Source: Patellaria atrata CBS 101060 (Eukaryota > Ascomycota > Dothideomycetes > Patellariales > Patellariaceae). Taken from it: DNA of 36,583 nucleotides. Location: the NCBI GenBank assembly GCA_010093705.1, contig MU006128.1:1-36583 (forward strand). The letters are read 5' to 3'. Made by a program: the position numbers and the translations under genes. This document shows positions 19,980 to 32,799 of the stretch, piece after piece (position 1 is the stretch's first letter; every line of letters starts with the position of its first letter). The notes below the pieces were generated by a model, which ran no database searches, was not told where the DNA came from, and saw nothing but the letters and a program-made list of their open reading frames with translations.

Positions 19980-22960
19980 ATTAATTAAGTATCTTTAATT
20001 AATAAAGAATTATCTAAAAGAATATCTTTAAAAAGAATTTATTAAATTAAATAAAATATTATATATATCTTTAATATTATTTATTAAGAAGTTAAATAAT
20101 AATTAAAGATTTTATATAAACTATTAAAAGCTTAATAATATTACTAAAAAAGATAAATATCTATTATTATTTATAGAAAAGATATTAATTTAACTATAAT
20201 ATATAAAGATATTTATAAAATTTAATATATAATAAATATTTTATTAAATATAAATAATAGAATTAACTAAAAATCTTATTATATTTTAAATTTAATATAA
20301 TTTCTTTAAATATAAAATATTATTATTTAATTTATATAATAATTTCGTCTTTTTTTAATAATTTATTAATAAGACTTTCTTTAAATATTTAAATAATTTC
20401 TATATAATTTATATAGATAATATTTTAGTCTATTCTATATATTTAATAAAGTATAAAGTATATATTATTAAAATATTAAAAGTATTATCTAAAACTAGTT
20501 TATAAACTAATATTAAAAAAAGTAAATTTTATATAATTAAAATAAAATTTCTTAAATTTATTATTAATATAAATAGTTTAATTATAGATTTAAAGAAAAT
20601 AGAAATAATCTAAATTTAATAATTATTAATAAATATTAAAAGTATATAATCTTTTATCGAATTTTATAATTTCTACTAAAAGTTTCTTAATAAATTTAAA
20701 TAAATAATATAGTTATTAATAAATTATATTAAAAAAAAAGTATTTTAATAATCATTTAAATTAAAAGAATATAAAGTCTTTAAAAGAGTAAAATAATTAA
20801 TATTATTAAATTAAATAATAATATATTATAGTCTTTTATTAAAAATTAAAGTTAAATTAAATTATAATAATAAAATAATAATTATAATTATTTTATAAAA
20901 ATATAATAATAAATAAAAGTTTATTATCTTTTAAATTAAAATATTTTTAAAGTTTAAATTAAAATATAAAATTTACGATAAAAAGATATTTATTATTATA
21001 AGAATATTAATTAAATAGAAAAGTATATTAATAAAGTTATAATAAATATTCTTTATTATTATTATTAATTATTAAGCTTTAAAATATTTTATAATAAAAT
21101 AATTACTTAATATATAATAAACTTATTAAAGTAAAACTTTAATTAACTTTTATTTTTAAATTAAATATTAGTTTAAAATAAAGAATATAATTATTAATAT
21201 TTTATTTTAAAAGTAGAAAAATCTTAAAATAATTAAAAAGAAAAATATTATTATATAAATTTAAATATTACTTTATTTATAAATAATAATAATTATAAAT
21301 TATCTTTTTATAAAATTTAGTTAAACTTATATTTATATTTTTATTATATTTAAAGATATTTTAATTAAACTTTTAATACTTTTTACTATAATAATAAAAT
21401 TAATAAAATATATATTTAGAAAGAAAAAAAATATAATTAAATTAATTATATTAAATTAAAGTTAAATAAATATTATATTTAATTTATTTTAATTTAATCC
21501 GGAAAATTATAGAATTAAAAGAGAGAAAAGAAGAGAATCTAAAATTATTATAAATTAGTTAAAATTTAATATAAAGAAAAGTAATTCTAAATTATATAAA
21601 TAATTAACTTTAAAGTCTTAAAAAATGTTAATAAAATAGCTATTATTAATTAAATTTATCGATAAAATTATTTAAAAGAATAAAATATATAAATTATTAA
21701 TTCTCTTTTAAAAATAAATTAAAACGAGAAAAAAGTATTAAAATATCTATAAAAATCTATTATTATAATTTAATTAATTAATAATATTAGATATTAATAA
21801 TCTTTATATATATTTATTTTAAAATATCTATAATACTTTAATAATTAGATATTTAAAAATATAGAAAATAAAAGATTTAATTAAAGATTAATATTATTAG
21901 CTAAATTTAATAATTAATATAAAAAGATATATATAAAACTATTATATATATTATTAAATATATATATTAAGAGATAAAATTTTAGATTTATTAAAATTTT
22001 TATTAATTAAAAATAAATATTAATAATATATAATATTTAATTTTAAGTTATTTTTAAAGAATAAATATAGATTTAAAATAATTTTTATTATTATTAATAA
22101 ATTTAGAAAATAAATTATCTTTATATTTTATAAATAAAATATATTCGTTAAATTAATAGTTAAACTATATTATAAATATATATAAAAAATATATAATATA
22201 TTTAAAACGATAATATTTAATTAAAAATCTTAATTTATCTTAATATTTATAAATAAATTATATAAATTAATAAAAATTAAGTAAAAATTATCTATAATAT
22301 ATTACTTTTAAATAAATAATAATATAAAAATTATAAATTAATATATTAATTTAAGACTATATTTCTTTATAAACTATTATTAAAATAATTAATTAAAATT
22401 AATATTAATTATAAACTTTATTTAAATAATATTAATTTATAAATTAATAGATATTTTACTATATAAATTAGAACTTAAATATAAATTATAAATATACTTT
22501 AATTAATATAAATATATTAATTTAGATAATTATAAGATTATTAAAAATTATATAAATTAAAAAAAGATATAATAATTTATAAAATAAACTTATAATATTA
22601 TTAAATAAATTAAAGAGAATTTAGTTTAAATATAAATAATATAAATTAAAATAATTAATAAATATTATTAAAAGCTAAACTTTAAATTAGACGATTATAT
22701 CTTTATTATTTAAAAAAGTTAAATTTTAGATAAATTAAATATTAAATTAAATTATTAAAACGTTAAATTATATAAAATTATTAATATAAAGAGATATTTC
22801 TATATAATAGATTTATTATTTAATATAAAAATATTAAATATATTTTATATAAATAAATTAAAAAAGATTATTATAAATTTATTTTTAAATTAATAGTTAA
22901 AATTATTCTTATTAATTAAAATTAATAGAGAATTAAAGTATAAAGTTAATAAAATATTAA
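19980..22960 (+). pseudogene. Pol of element A: RT, RNase H, integrase (RIPed)
   Basis: In the phase of position 20401, RT can be followed from about 19980 (LQLIKNYLKEYL, NNQRFYINYQKLNNITKKD). The active site reads YIDN at 20410-20421, followed by KKSKFYI and KFLKFI where the family has KCEF and YLGFI. The RT-RNase H junction with a FYNFYxKFL-like motif lies near 20670. Integrase is expected to about 22960 and is supported by alignment with B, but its catalytic residues are hard to read. Gypsy identity comes from the motif order. The gene has dozens of stop codons and is inactive. Confidence 0.7.
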
Positions 22961-23303
22961 TTAATTATATTATATAAGATTAACTATAATATAAAATAAA
23001 TTAGATAGATTATAATTTTAATAATATATAATATTTAGTCTTAAATTTTATTAAAATTTATATAAAATAGAGAAATTTTATAATAAAAGATTATTAAATA
23101 TTAAATTTTTAATTTAATTAAATATATAATTTAAAGTTTATTAAATTAATAATTATAAATTAAAACTATATTTAGATAATAATAAAATTAAGAAAAAAGA
23201 TTTAGCTTAAATTTAAAGATATTAAAAATAAATATAAATAAAATAAATATTATTATAAAAATTTATAATTAATTAATAATTTTTACTTTTAAAAGAAAGA
23301 TAA

Positions 23304-23501
23304 TATAATAATATTATAGATTATTATTTTCTACTTTCTTTTATTAATAATAGTTATATTAAGATTTTATTATTATATATTTAATATTAATAAATTATAT
23401 AATTATAATTTTTTTTTTCTTTAATTTAATCTTTTTATATTATAATTATATTATATTAATTATAATCTAATTTAATTCTTTATAATTATTATATTATTAT
23501 A
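23304..23501 (+). repeat. Probable 3' LTR of element A
   Basis: It follows a purine run (AAAAGAAAGA) and starts TATAATAATATTATAG. It ends in ATTATTATA, similar at both ends to the 272-bp LTRs of the B family but shorter and different inside. RIP prevents a firm comparison with the 5' LTR at 18020. Confidence 0.4.
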
Positions 23502-23867
23502 AAAATATTATAAATAGATAATAAATTATATTATAAAATATTATTAATATTATTATAAAAATTAAAGCTAATTTTTATTATTAAAAAAAAGATAATATAA
23601 TAATATATTATAATATTAATTTTATATTTTTTATATTAAATATTTAATTTATTTATAAAAGATTTTTATTAAATTAAATATAGAAAAAATCTTTAAATAT
23701 TAATTAATTAAATAAAAAATAATTAAATTAAAATTTAATAAAATAAAATTATTATATATAAATATTTAATTTATAATATTATTATTTTTTAATTTAATCT
23801 TTATATTTAATAGTTAATAATAAAAATAGTTAAAATATAATTATTATAATTATATTATATTATTATA
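23502..23867 (+). mobile_element. Truncated 3' end of a B-family element
   Basis: About 94 bp of internal sequence (AATATTATAAATAGATAATAA onward) is followed by a full 272-bp LTR at 23596-23867. Both align without gaps to B at 35862-36227. The rest of the element is missing. It adjoins the end of A on the left and an inverted fragment on the right. Confidence 0.7.
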
Positions 23868-24585
23868 AATTTAATTATCTTTTATTTAATTAATTAATAT
23901 TTAAAGATTTTTTTTATATTTAATTTAATAAAAATCTTTTATAAATAAATTAAATATTTAATATAAAAAATATAGAAATAATATTATAATATATTATTAT
24001 TTTTTTTTTCTTTTTAATAATAAAAATTAATTCTAATTTTTATAATAATATTTTATAATATAATTTATTATTTATTTATAATATTTTAAAATTTATATAA
24101 ATTTTTTCTTTTTAATTATATTATTATTATTATATAATATTATTTTTATTTTAAATATAAAAATTTAAAGTTATTTTTTAAATTAAATTAATAATTTAAT
24201 ATTAATTAATTTTTAATTATAAAATTTTTAAAATTTATATAATATTTTAATAAAATTATAAATTAAATATTATATTTTATTAAAATTATATTTAATTTAA
24301 TTTACTTTATATTATAATTTATTATAAAAAATATAATTTATTAAAATTTTATTTATTTTATATTTAAATTTATTATTTATTTTAATTAATAATAATAATT
24401 TTAATTATTATTTAAATAATAAATTTATTAATATTTTATAAAATTTATTTATAAATTTATATATTAATTAATAATTTTTATATCTTTATTTATTTATAAA
24501 TAATAAATTATAAATAATTTTTATTTTATTTTTATTAATTTATAAAGTTTATTTATAAATATAGAAATAAATTATAGATTATAAT
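23868..24585 (-). mobile_element. Inverted B-family 3' fragment
   Basis: The reverse complement matches part of the LTR (about its first 150 bp), then the internal 3' end and the integrase carboxyl region of B (about 34870-36100), with an internal deletion. It abuts direct LTRs at both edges, 23867 and 24586. With the preceding fragment it forms a large imperfect palindrome. Confidence 0.7.
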
Positions 24586-24857
24586 TATAATAATATATTA
24601 TAATATTAATTTTATATTTTCTATATTAAGTATTTAATTTATTTATAAAAGATTTTTATTAAATTAAATATAAAAAAGATTTTTAAATATTAATTAATTA
24701 AATAAAAAATAATTAAATTAAAATTTAATAAAATAAGATTATTATATATAAATATTTAATTTATAATATTATTATTTCTTAATTTAATCTTTATACTTAA
24801 TAGTTAATAATAGAGATAATTAAAATATATTTATTATAGCTATATTATATTATTATA
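24586..24857 (+). repeat. 5' LTR of element B
   Basis: It is 272 bp, starts TATAATAATATATTA and ends TATTATATTATTATA, colinear with 23596-23867 and 35956-36227. The terminal TG and CA are converted to TA by RIP. Confidence 0.75.
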
Positions 24858-25048
24858 TTAAATTAAATTTATCTTTAATAGTTTTTAAAAAGATAATATA
24901 ATATTTTAAAAGAAATCTTTAGAATAATAAAAGAAGAAAAGTCTCTTAAATATACTATTATTATAAATAATTAAAATATTAATATAATCGATAAAATAAA
25001 AAAATAAATAGCTAAAAGTTTAAACTAATTTATAATAAAGTATTTTTA

Positions 25049-25212
25049 TATAATAAATTAAAATTTAATAATATAAATATATTTTATATTTAAAGATTAA
25101 CTAATAATATTTTCTTTAAATTTATTTTTAAACTCTTTTTTTCTTTTTTATCTTAATTATAAATAATATCTAGATTAAATAATTAGAATATAATTATTAA
25201 AGACTATTTATA
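25049..25212 (+). repeat. 5' LTR of element E
   Basis: It starts TATAATAAATTAAAATTTAA and ends ACTATTTATA. It has the same length, 164 bp, as the right LTR and differs from it mainly by RIP-type transitions. Such a short LTR is unusual but not unique among fungal gypsy elements. Confidence 0.8.
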
Positions 25213-25599
25213 TATAATTAAGATTATTTAAATTATTAAAAATAAAATAAAATAATAAGTTTAATACTTTAAATATTTTACTTATAAAGATATAAAATCT
25301 TAAAAATAAATATACTAAACTATATTATTAATTTAATAAATAACTTTTTTTCTTAAAATATTAATAAATAATTTCTTAATTAAATTCTATAATAACTTTT
25401 AAATCTAATATCTCTCCTTTTTTCGCTATAATTATATCTATTATTATAAAGTTATATTATAGCCTTCTTTATCCTCTAAAGTTTAGCGGTAATAAGTTAT
25501 AATAAAAAGACTAGAAATTAGAAATAAAAGATAAAATAAAAGAAAATATTATAATTATTAAATTTCTTTAAACTTAATTATATTATATTTATATATATT

Positions 25600-26760
25600 T
25601 TAAAAAAATCGTTAAGATAAATACGATAATATTTTATAAATTAGAAGTTAAAAAGAATTTACTAAATTTTTATCGATTATTTAAACGATTTAAAATTCTT
25701 TATAAAGAGTAAAATTATAAATAAAAAATTATCTAAAACCTTTATTTTATTTACTAATAAGATAATAAGATATTTATAATTTTTTATTCTTATTTTAAGA
25801 AAGAGATAACTAATATTAATATTAAAGATTAAAATAATAACTTAAAAATATTCTATTTATATAATATATTAAGTAAGAGAATAAAGGATAAATTTATAAA
25901 TATTTTAGAAAAGAAAAAGAATATTTATATAAAATTTTAACTTTAAAATAAGGTGTTTATTAAATAGACTAAAAAGATAACAAACACCTTATTTTAAAGT
26001 TAAAATTTTATATAAATATTCTATTTTTATTTAGTTTAGTCGTTGTATAATAAATTAAAATAGAATATTTATATAAAATTTTAACTTTAAAATAAGGTGT
26101 TTATTAAATAGACTAAAAAGATAACAAACACCTTATTTTAAAGTTAAAATTTTATATAAATATTCTATTTTTATTTAGTTTAGTCGTTGTATAATAAATT
26201 AAAATAGAATATTTATATAAAATTTATTTAAAGATATAAAGAAATTAGTAATAATATAAAACTATTTAAATAATAAATTAAGATTAAAAGTAATAAAAGT
26301 ATATAAACTATAAATATTAAAATATTATATTAAGATATAATAGAATAAAAATCTATTTTATTAATATTTACTTTAATTTAAGTTAATAATATATATATCT
26401 ATAATAATAAAGATAGATATTTATTTAAAAGACTTAAAGATTAAATATTTATAGGAAAATAAGTAAAATAAGTTAATTAAAAAGAGATAAATATTTATAT
26501 TTAAGAAAACTATTATTTCTATTATAATAAAGATAATTATAGAGTTAATATTTATTTATTAATAGTATTAATTTAATTAAAATAATCTACTTATATTAAT
26601 ATAATAGTATCTTTTTAGCCTATTATCACTTAAGTTATAATAAAGGAAGATAATAATAATATTAAAGAAAATATAAATTAATAGAAATATATAATAACTT
26701 AAAGAGAATAAAAAGAAATTAAAGAAATAAAAATAAATAAAAATTTCTTTTTAATAAATA
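25600..26760 (+). pseudogene. Gag region of element E
   Basis: The position between the 5' LTR and the protease implies gag. Translation around 25660-25870 gives aromatic and charged stretches that resemble a capsid (FYRLFKRFKILYKE and similar), but no zinc knuckle can be proven after RIP. The region is split by the 144-bp duplicated inverted-repeat unit at 25918-26224. Limits are estimates. Confidence 0.45.
25918..26224. repeat. Duplicated 144-bp unit with a perfect 41-bp inverted repeat
   Basis: Each unit holds arm 1 (25918-25958), a 23-nt loop and arm 2 (25982-26022), perfect reverse complements over 41 bp. A 39-bp spacer then leads to the next unit at 26062, which is identical over 144 bp. 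A third start at 26206 matches for about 19 bp. The arms contain GGTGTTT and AAACACC, so CpA and TpG survive here although they are rare around. The unit therefore probably arose after RIP, or is an assembly artefact. Confidence 0.85.
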
Positions 26761-26779
26761 TTAAATTTAATAAAACTAA

Positions 26780-29760
26780 ATTTATTATAAAATTTATTAA
26801 CTTTAACTATCTTTATTATACTATAATTAATAAATAACTTTTTAAATCTTTAAAGCTATTTTATCTCTAAATTATACTAAGAAAGTTAAAAGAAATTACT
26901 AGAAAAAATATAAAACTCTTTATAATTTTAAATACTATAATTTATACTTTAATTAATATAAATAGCTATTAATAAAAATATATCTTTTTCTATATTATAT
27001 TAAGCTTTAATTATAAAGTAATTCTTAGAAATTCTTAATTAAAAGATATTAATTTAATTATATTTATAAGAAAAAGATATTTAAATATTAAAATATCTAA
27101 TATCTATATCTAGAACCGCGTTAAGAAGTTATATTAATTATTTTAACTTAAAGTAAAATAAGTTATAACTATAATATTTATAGTAAATATAAGAAGAAAT
27201 AGAAGAAAAGCTAAATAAAGAGAAATTAATATTTATACTAAAGTATATATTATTTTTATAATAAATATTAATAAAGCTTTAAAATTATATTAAAGATTAA
27301 ATCTTAAAATAAAATTATTATCTTAATATTTTTCTTAATTAAAAGTATTCGACTATTTTTTAATAGAGAAGCTATCTTTTTATTAGAAAAATATTAATTT
27401 ATATATTAAGATTAAAAAGAATTAGAATAATAATAAAAAGATAATTCTATAAAATCTACTTTATAATATAAATTAAGAAAAATTATTTATTTTAAAAAAG
27501 ATTTTTATTAAATTATTAGAGAAAGACTTTATTAAAGTTAGTAACTCATTTATTATAATATTAATATTAATAGTAAAGAAGTCTAATAAAGGTATCTAAT
27601 TTTATATTAATTATTATAGATTAAATAATATTATAAAAAAAGATTATTATCTCTTATTATTATTTAACGAAACTTTAAAGAATATTATAAAGACTTAATA
27701 ATTTACTAAATTTAATATTATTACCACTTTTTATAAGATATAAATAACTAAAAGAGAAGAATAGAAAATTACTTTTTAAATAAAATATAGACTTTTTAAA
27801 TAAAAAGTTATTTCCTTTAAATTAATTAAAGTATTTATAATATTTTAAAGATACTTAAATAGTATTCTTTAAAATTATTTAGATAATTTTATTTTAATAT
27901 ATATAGATAATATTCTTATCTACTTATTAGAAACTTTTAAAGATTACTAAAATAAAGTTAAAAAGATTCTTTAATAATTAATAAACGCCGGACTATAAAT
28001 TAATATTAAAAAGTGTAAATTTAAGACTAAAAGAGTTAAATATTTTAAGTTTATTATTAAAGTTAAAACTAAAATCCGCGTTAATTCTAAAAAGATTATT
28101 ATAATATAAGAGTAAATTATATCGTTATTTATTAAGATAATTTAAGAATTTATAAGATTTATAAACTTTTATTAAATTTTTATACTTAAGTTCTTAAATA
28201 TTATAAGACCTTTTATAAATTTTATAAAGAGAGATATTCTCTTTTAATAGAATAAACCTTATAATAAAGTATTTAAAAAGATAAAGAAGTTATTTATTAT
28301 TATATTTATCTTAATTTATTTTAACTTAAATATAAAGATATTAATAAAAATTAATTTATCTAATTATATTATTAATAGTTTACTTTTATAAAAAGATAAA
28401 ATAAATATCTAGAAACTTATTATATATTATTTAAAAAAGTATTCTTCTATTAAAGCTAATTATTTAATTTATAATAAAGAATTACTTATTATTATAAAAT
28501 ATTTAAAAATTTAGGAATTAAAGTTATATATAATTAAATACTTTATTATTTTAATTAATTATAAGAATTTAAGATATTTCTATATAAAGAAATAATTATT
28601 TAAAAGATAAATATAATAATTAAAATTTCTTATAAAATTTAATTTCACTTTAAAATAGAAATTAAGAATAAATATAAATAAATTTAATATATTATTATAT
28701 TATAAATAGAATCTTCTAAATAATTATAATAATAAAAGATTATAATTATATTTTATATAACTTTTCTAAAATAAATATCTTAAAAGTATTAAAGTCTTAA
28801 ATATAAATACTTTATTAATTAAAATTAATTTCTCTAAAAAAGTACTACTCTTTAAGAATAAAGAAATATAATAACTTTAATATTAAAGTTAATAGAAAGA
28901 TTAATTTTATTAGAAATTAATAATTTTAGTAATAAATAAAGAATAAAACTTATTAATAATATTTTAAAAGAAGAAGTTTATAAATATTATTAAATATACT
29001 TTAAAGAATAAAGACTTATTATAATTTTATAGAAAAATCTAGATTTCTAGTAATAAACTATTATATATTTATATAATCTAAAATATTTATAATTTTTATA
29101 TTATTAGATACTTTAAAAGAGATCTTATTTATATTATTCTATTAAAGTAATTCTTTTAACTAGATATTATAAATAATATTCGATAGTTTATCTAAAATTA
29201 TAAAGTATATAAAAGAAATATTATTTAAAAAGAGTTAAAGAAAAAACTTCTTAAATTACTATTAATATTAAAATATATTTAGAAAGAGATTTTAATTAAT
29301 TTTATTACTAATTTATTACTATCTAGATAAAATAATACTATAAACTATATAATAGTCACTAATCGATTAATAAAAGAAGTTAAGTTAAAAAGTATATATA
29401 ATATCTTTTTTAAAAAGATTATATAAAGACTCTTTAAATATTATTACTCTATTTATAATATCTTTAATATAATTATAAATAATAAAGATTTATAGTTTAT
29501 TAATAACTTATAAAGATATTTCTATATATTTTTAAAGATTAAATAACGTTTATTAACTATATATTATCCTTAAATAGATAATATAATAGAACGAATAAAC
29601 TAAAAGATTAAAAAGATAATTTATATTTAAATAACTTATATATAAAAGAATTAGTTAAAACTACTATTAATTATTATAAAAGAAATTAATAATTAAAAGT
29701 TTTTATTAATTAGATTAAGTCTTTTCTTCTTTATATATAAATATTATAATAAATTAATCT
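26780..29760 (+). pseudogene. Pol of element E: protease, RT, RNase H, integrase
   Basis: A protease-like segment at about 26780-27120 precedes RT. RT starts near 27480 with IFIKLLEKDFIKVSNSF, then YINYYRLNNIIKKDYYL, and has YIDN at 27900-27911 in place of YIDD. It continues with NAGLQINIKKCKFKTKRVKY. The RNase H part extends to about 28700 (YNKELLIIIKYLK is the decayed DKELLAI block). Integrase at about 29000-29760 ends with a block whose INYILSLNRQYNRTNKLKD corresponds to YHPQTDGQTERTNQ. A chromodomain-like segment may follow near 30170-30330 but is too decayed to confirm. The motif order places E in Ty3/gypsy. Stops are frequent. Confidence 0.78.
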
Positions 29761-30407
29761 AATTTATAGAAGAATATACTATTCGAGATTAAATAAGAAA
29801 AGATAGTAAAATATTAATAGAAAACTTTATTAAAAGACTTTAAGATATAATAGAATAAATTTAAACTATTATAATAATAATATAAGAAAAATAATAATAC
29901 TATATTAATAAAACTAGAATAGTTTTCCTAAAATATAAAGAAGATAATTAAGTATTTTTAAATTTAAAGAATATTAAAACTTTAAGATTATTAAAGAAGT
30001 TAAATTAATTATACTCGAAGTATTAAATTATTAAATAAGTGAATTCTTATTTATATTAATTTAATATTTTTAGAAAAATCTATTTAATATTCTATATAAA
30101 TCTATTATATTTAATATTAAGTAATTCTCTATTATTATAATAAGTTAATAATTTTTAGCCGGGCTTATTATTAATAAATAGGGAATAGATATAGTTAATA
30201 GAATAAATTATAGATAAAAGACTTATAAAAGCTAAAAGGAAAAATATTAAGAAAGTTAAAATAAAATAGATTAATTATATAAAGTTAATTTAAAAACTAA
30301 TTAAAAATATTTATAAGATAAATACTTAAAAGCTATAAATTAAAATTTAAAAATATTAAAAGATTAAGAATATAGATAAATCTTAAAAAAAGAGAGAAAA
30401 GAGATAA

Positions 30408-30571
30408 TATAATAAATTAAAGTTTAATAATATAAATATATTTTATATTTAAAAATTAATTAGTAATATTTTCTTTAAATTTATCTTTAAACTTTTCTTT
30501 TCTTCTTTATCTTAATTATAGATAATATCTAGACTAGATAATTAAAATATAATTATTAGAGATCGCTTATA
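30408..30571 (+). repeat. 3' LTR of element E
   Basis: This is the 164-bp partner of 25049-25212, with slightly more G and C retained (for example GATCGCTTATA at its end). It follows the polypurine tract directly and is followed by the TTTTA target duplicate. Confidence 0.8.
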
Positions 30572-30959
30572 TTTTATATAAAAGTGAAGTTTATAGTTTA
30601 AAAGATATAACTTAAAAAGATAATAAATCTTATTAATAAAATAATATTTAATTTATAACTAAAGTTATAAATATATTAAATAAATAAAGAAGTTATAAAA
30701 TATCTTTAAAATAAAATCGATAATTTAAAGAAGTAGATTAAATAATCTAAATTAAATTAAAAAAATATCTAATTTAATGATAAATCTAATAATAAAGAAT
30801 TATTAATACTATATAATTATAATAATTAAATTAAAATAGTTAATTTAATTAAAAACTTTAAAAGTAAAGACGATAATAAGATAAAAAAATTCCTCAATTT
30901 ATTAGAATTAACTAATAATAAGAAGTTAATCTATAAAAAATAAAAAAGTAAAATAAATA

Positions 30960-32560
30960 ATAAACTTTATATTAATAATAATTAATTTTAAGATAAAAAA
31001 GTAAAGATTACTTATATTAAAATATAAATTAATAGCGAGATAATTAAATATATATACTTTTTCTTAAAATTAGAGAAGAATAATATAATTTTAATAAAGT
31101 TAATAAGATTTCTAGACTAAATTTATAAGAATTTAAATAGATAATTAAAAGTTAAAGATAAATTAAAGAAGTTAAGATAAAACTATTTAATAGACTTTTT
31201 AAAGTTCTAATTTATATTTATTTAACTAGCTAATAAAGCTAAATTATTATATAATTAGTGGAAAGAGAAACTTTATAATAAACTTTATAATAATTTAAGA
31301 TTAATAATAATAAAAACTATAAATAACGATAAAATTAACTTTTAAAAGTATTATAATAAAGTTATAATATAGATATAAAAGTTAAAAAGATTAGATAAAG
31401 CTAATAAAGCTTATAAAAAAAGTTAAAAATATAATAAATTAATTAAAATAACTTTTATCTTAATAATAATAAATAGAATTTTATATTAATTAAAGAGTAG
31501 AGAAATTATCTTATTTATAATATTATAAATAATAAAGTAAACTATAATTATTTAAAAGTTTACGGGTAACTACTTTAATTATAATAAAGTTAAATATAAA
31601 GCGTTAAAATATCGAGAATTAAAGAAGATAATTAAAGTAAAATTAATCTAAAAAGATAAGTATTAGAGCTTAAAGTTTAATTTAAGATTAAATTCAAAAA
31701 ACGAGAAATCTTAAATAAAGACTTTATATTAAGGCTAATAATAGAAGTATTAATAATATTAATTAATAATCTAATATTAGAAAAGTTATTTATAATATTA
31801 TATTAAATTTTAAAGAATAAAATTATAATATAATTTAAGACTTTAATTAATATTAAAGCTTAAAAATATACTTTATTAAATAAAAGATAGTTATCCGCTT
31901 TAAAATAATATCTTAGAATTAAAGTTAGAAAGATAGATTAAAAGATTAAAGTTAATATATTTAATAATTTAAAAATAGTATTAATTAATTAAATACTCGA
32001 GATAAACCTTATAATTAGAGGATAAAGATAGTTAATATCGATTATAATAATAAATATAGATTATAATAATATATTTATAGATAAGAAATAGTTTTTTAAG
32101 ATTAATAATCTATTTAATTATAAATATTATTGAATTATTTAGTTAGAATAAACTATTATAATTAAAGATTAATAATAAAATATTATAATTTTAAAGAGTA
32201 AACTATAAACTTAAATTAATTTATAATACTAATTTAATATAAAATAATAAGATAAAATTATTAATAAATAAAAATATAATCGATAAAAAGTATTAATTAA
32301 CTAAAAAAGGAAATTATAATTATTTTAATAAAAGTAACTAAATTTATAAATTAAAAATATTAACTTTAATCTTTAAAAGATAAAATTAGAACTATTAAAT
32401 TTAATAAAGAAAAAAATATTAGAACTCTTTAAAAAATTAAAGTTAAAATTAAATAAATAAATTAATATTACTAAGATTTATATAAATATCTATTTAATTA
32501 ATAGAGAGAATTATCTATAGAATATAAAATATAAATATATTATTATAAGTATTATAAGCT
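30960..32560 (+). pseudogene. Gag region of element B
   Basis: The first part, about 30970-31440, translates to a chromovirus-like capsid with LNRQLKVKDKLKKLRQNY, DFLKF, LANKAKLLYNQWKEKLY and a Lys/Arg-rich stretch ending KKLKRLDKANKAY-like. The part from about 31690 matches the RIPed portion of A gag. I could not align the amino end with the un-RIPed A gag, so B may carry a different gag start, or the two parts may come from different elements. No intact zinc knuckle is visible. Confidence 0.5.
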
Positions 32561-32799
32561 TATATAAAATTAATTTCTTAATATAAGATTAACTTATAAA
32601 AGATAAAGACTTTTTAAATAAAAATAAAAACATTTATAAAGCGATAATTTATAAGAAGCTATTTAAGAAGTATTATTATTTAATCTATATATTCTTAAAA
32701 TCTATATTAGATAAACTACTATTATTTAAAGAAAGTATAGATTATAATATAATATTAAATTAAGATAGTAACTTTATTACTAATTTTTTATATAATATA

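Larger units (their letters stand above)
18020..23501 (+). mobile_element. Ty3/gypsy element A, un-RIPed head, RIPed body
   Basis: It begins with an LTR that cuts the pol gene of G, followed by a primer-binding site, gag and a gypsy-type pol on the plus strand. Up to about 18850 the sequence is nearly unmutated. Beyond that it is almost pure A and T and aligns with element B. A short purine run at 23291-23300 and an LTR-like block at 23304-23501 mark the 3' end. The 3' block does not visibly match the 5' LTR, and no target-site duplication was found, so the copy may be composite. Confidence 0.6.
25049..30571 (+). mobile_element. Full-length Ty3/gypsy element E nested in B
   Basis: Two colinear 164-bp LTRs (25049-25212 and 30408-30571) enclose gag, protease, RT, RNase H and integrase on the plus strand. 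The flanks carry the same 5 bp, TTTTA (25044-25048 and 30572-30576), as expected for a target-site duplication. A polypurine tract (AAAAAAAGAGAGAAAAGAGA) lies just before the 3' LTR. B-family sequence continues on both sides, so E inserted into B. E itself is extremely RIPed, so RIP continued after the nesting. Confidence 0.85.

Noticed and set aside
30170-30330. Chromodomain at the end of E
   Set aside because: Length and position fit, but aromatic and Trp positions are too decayed by RIP for a firm call.
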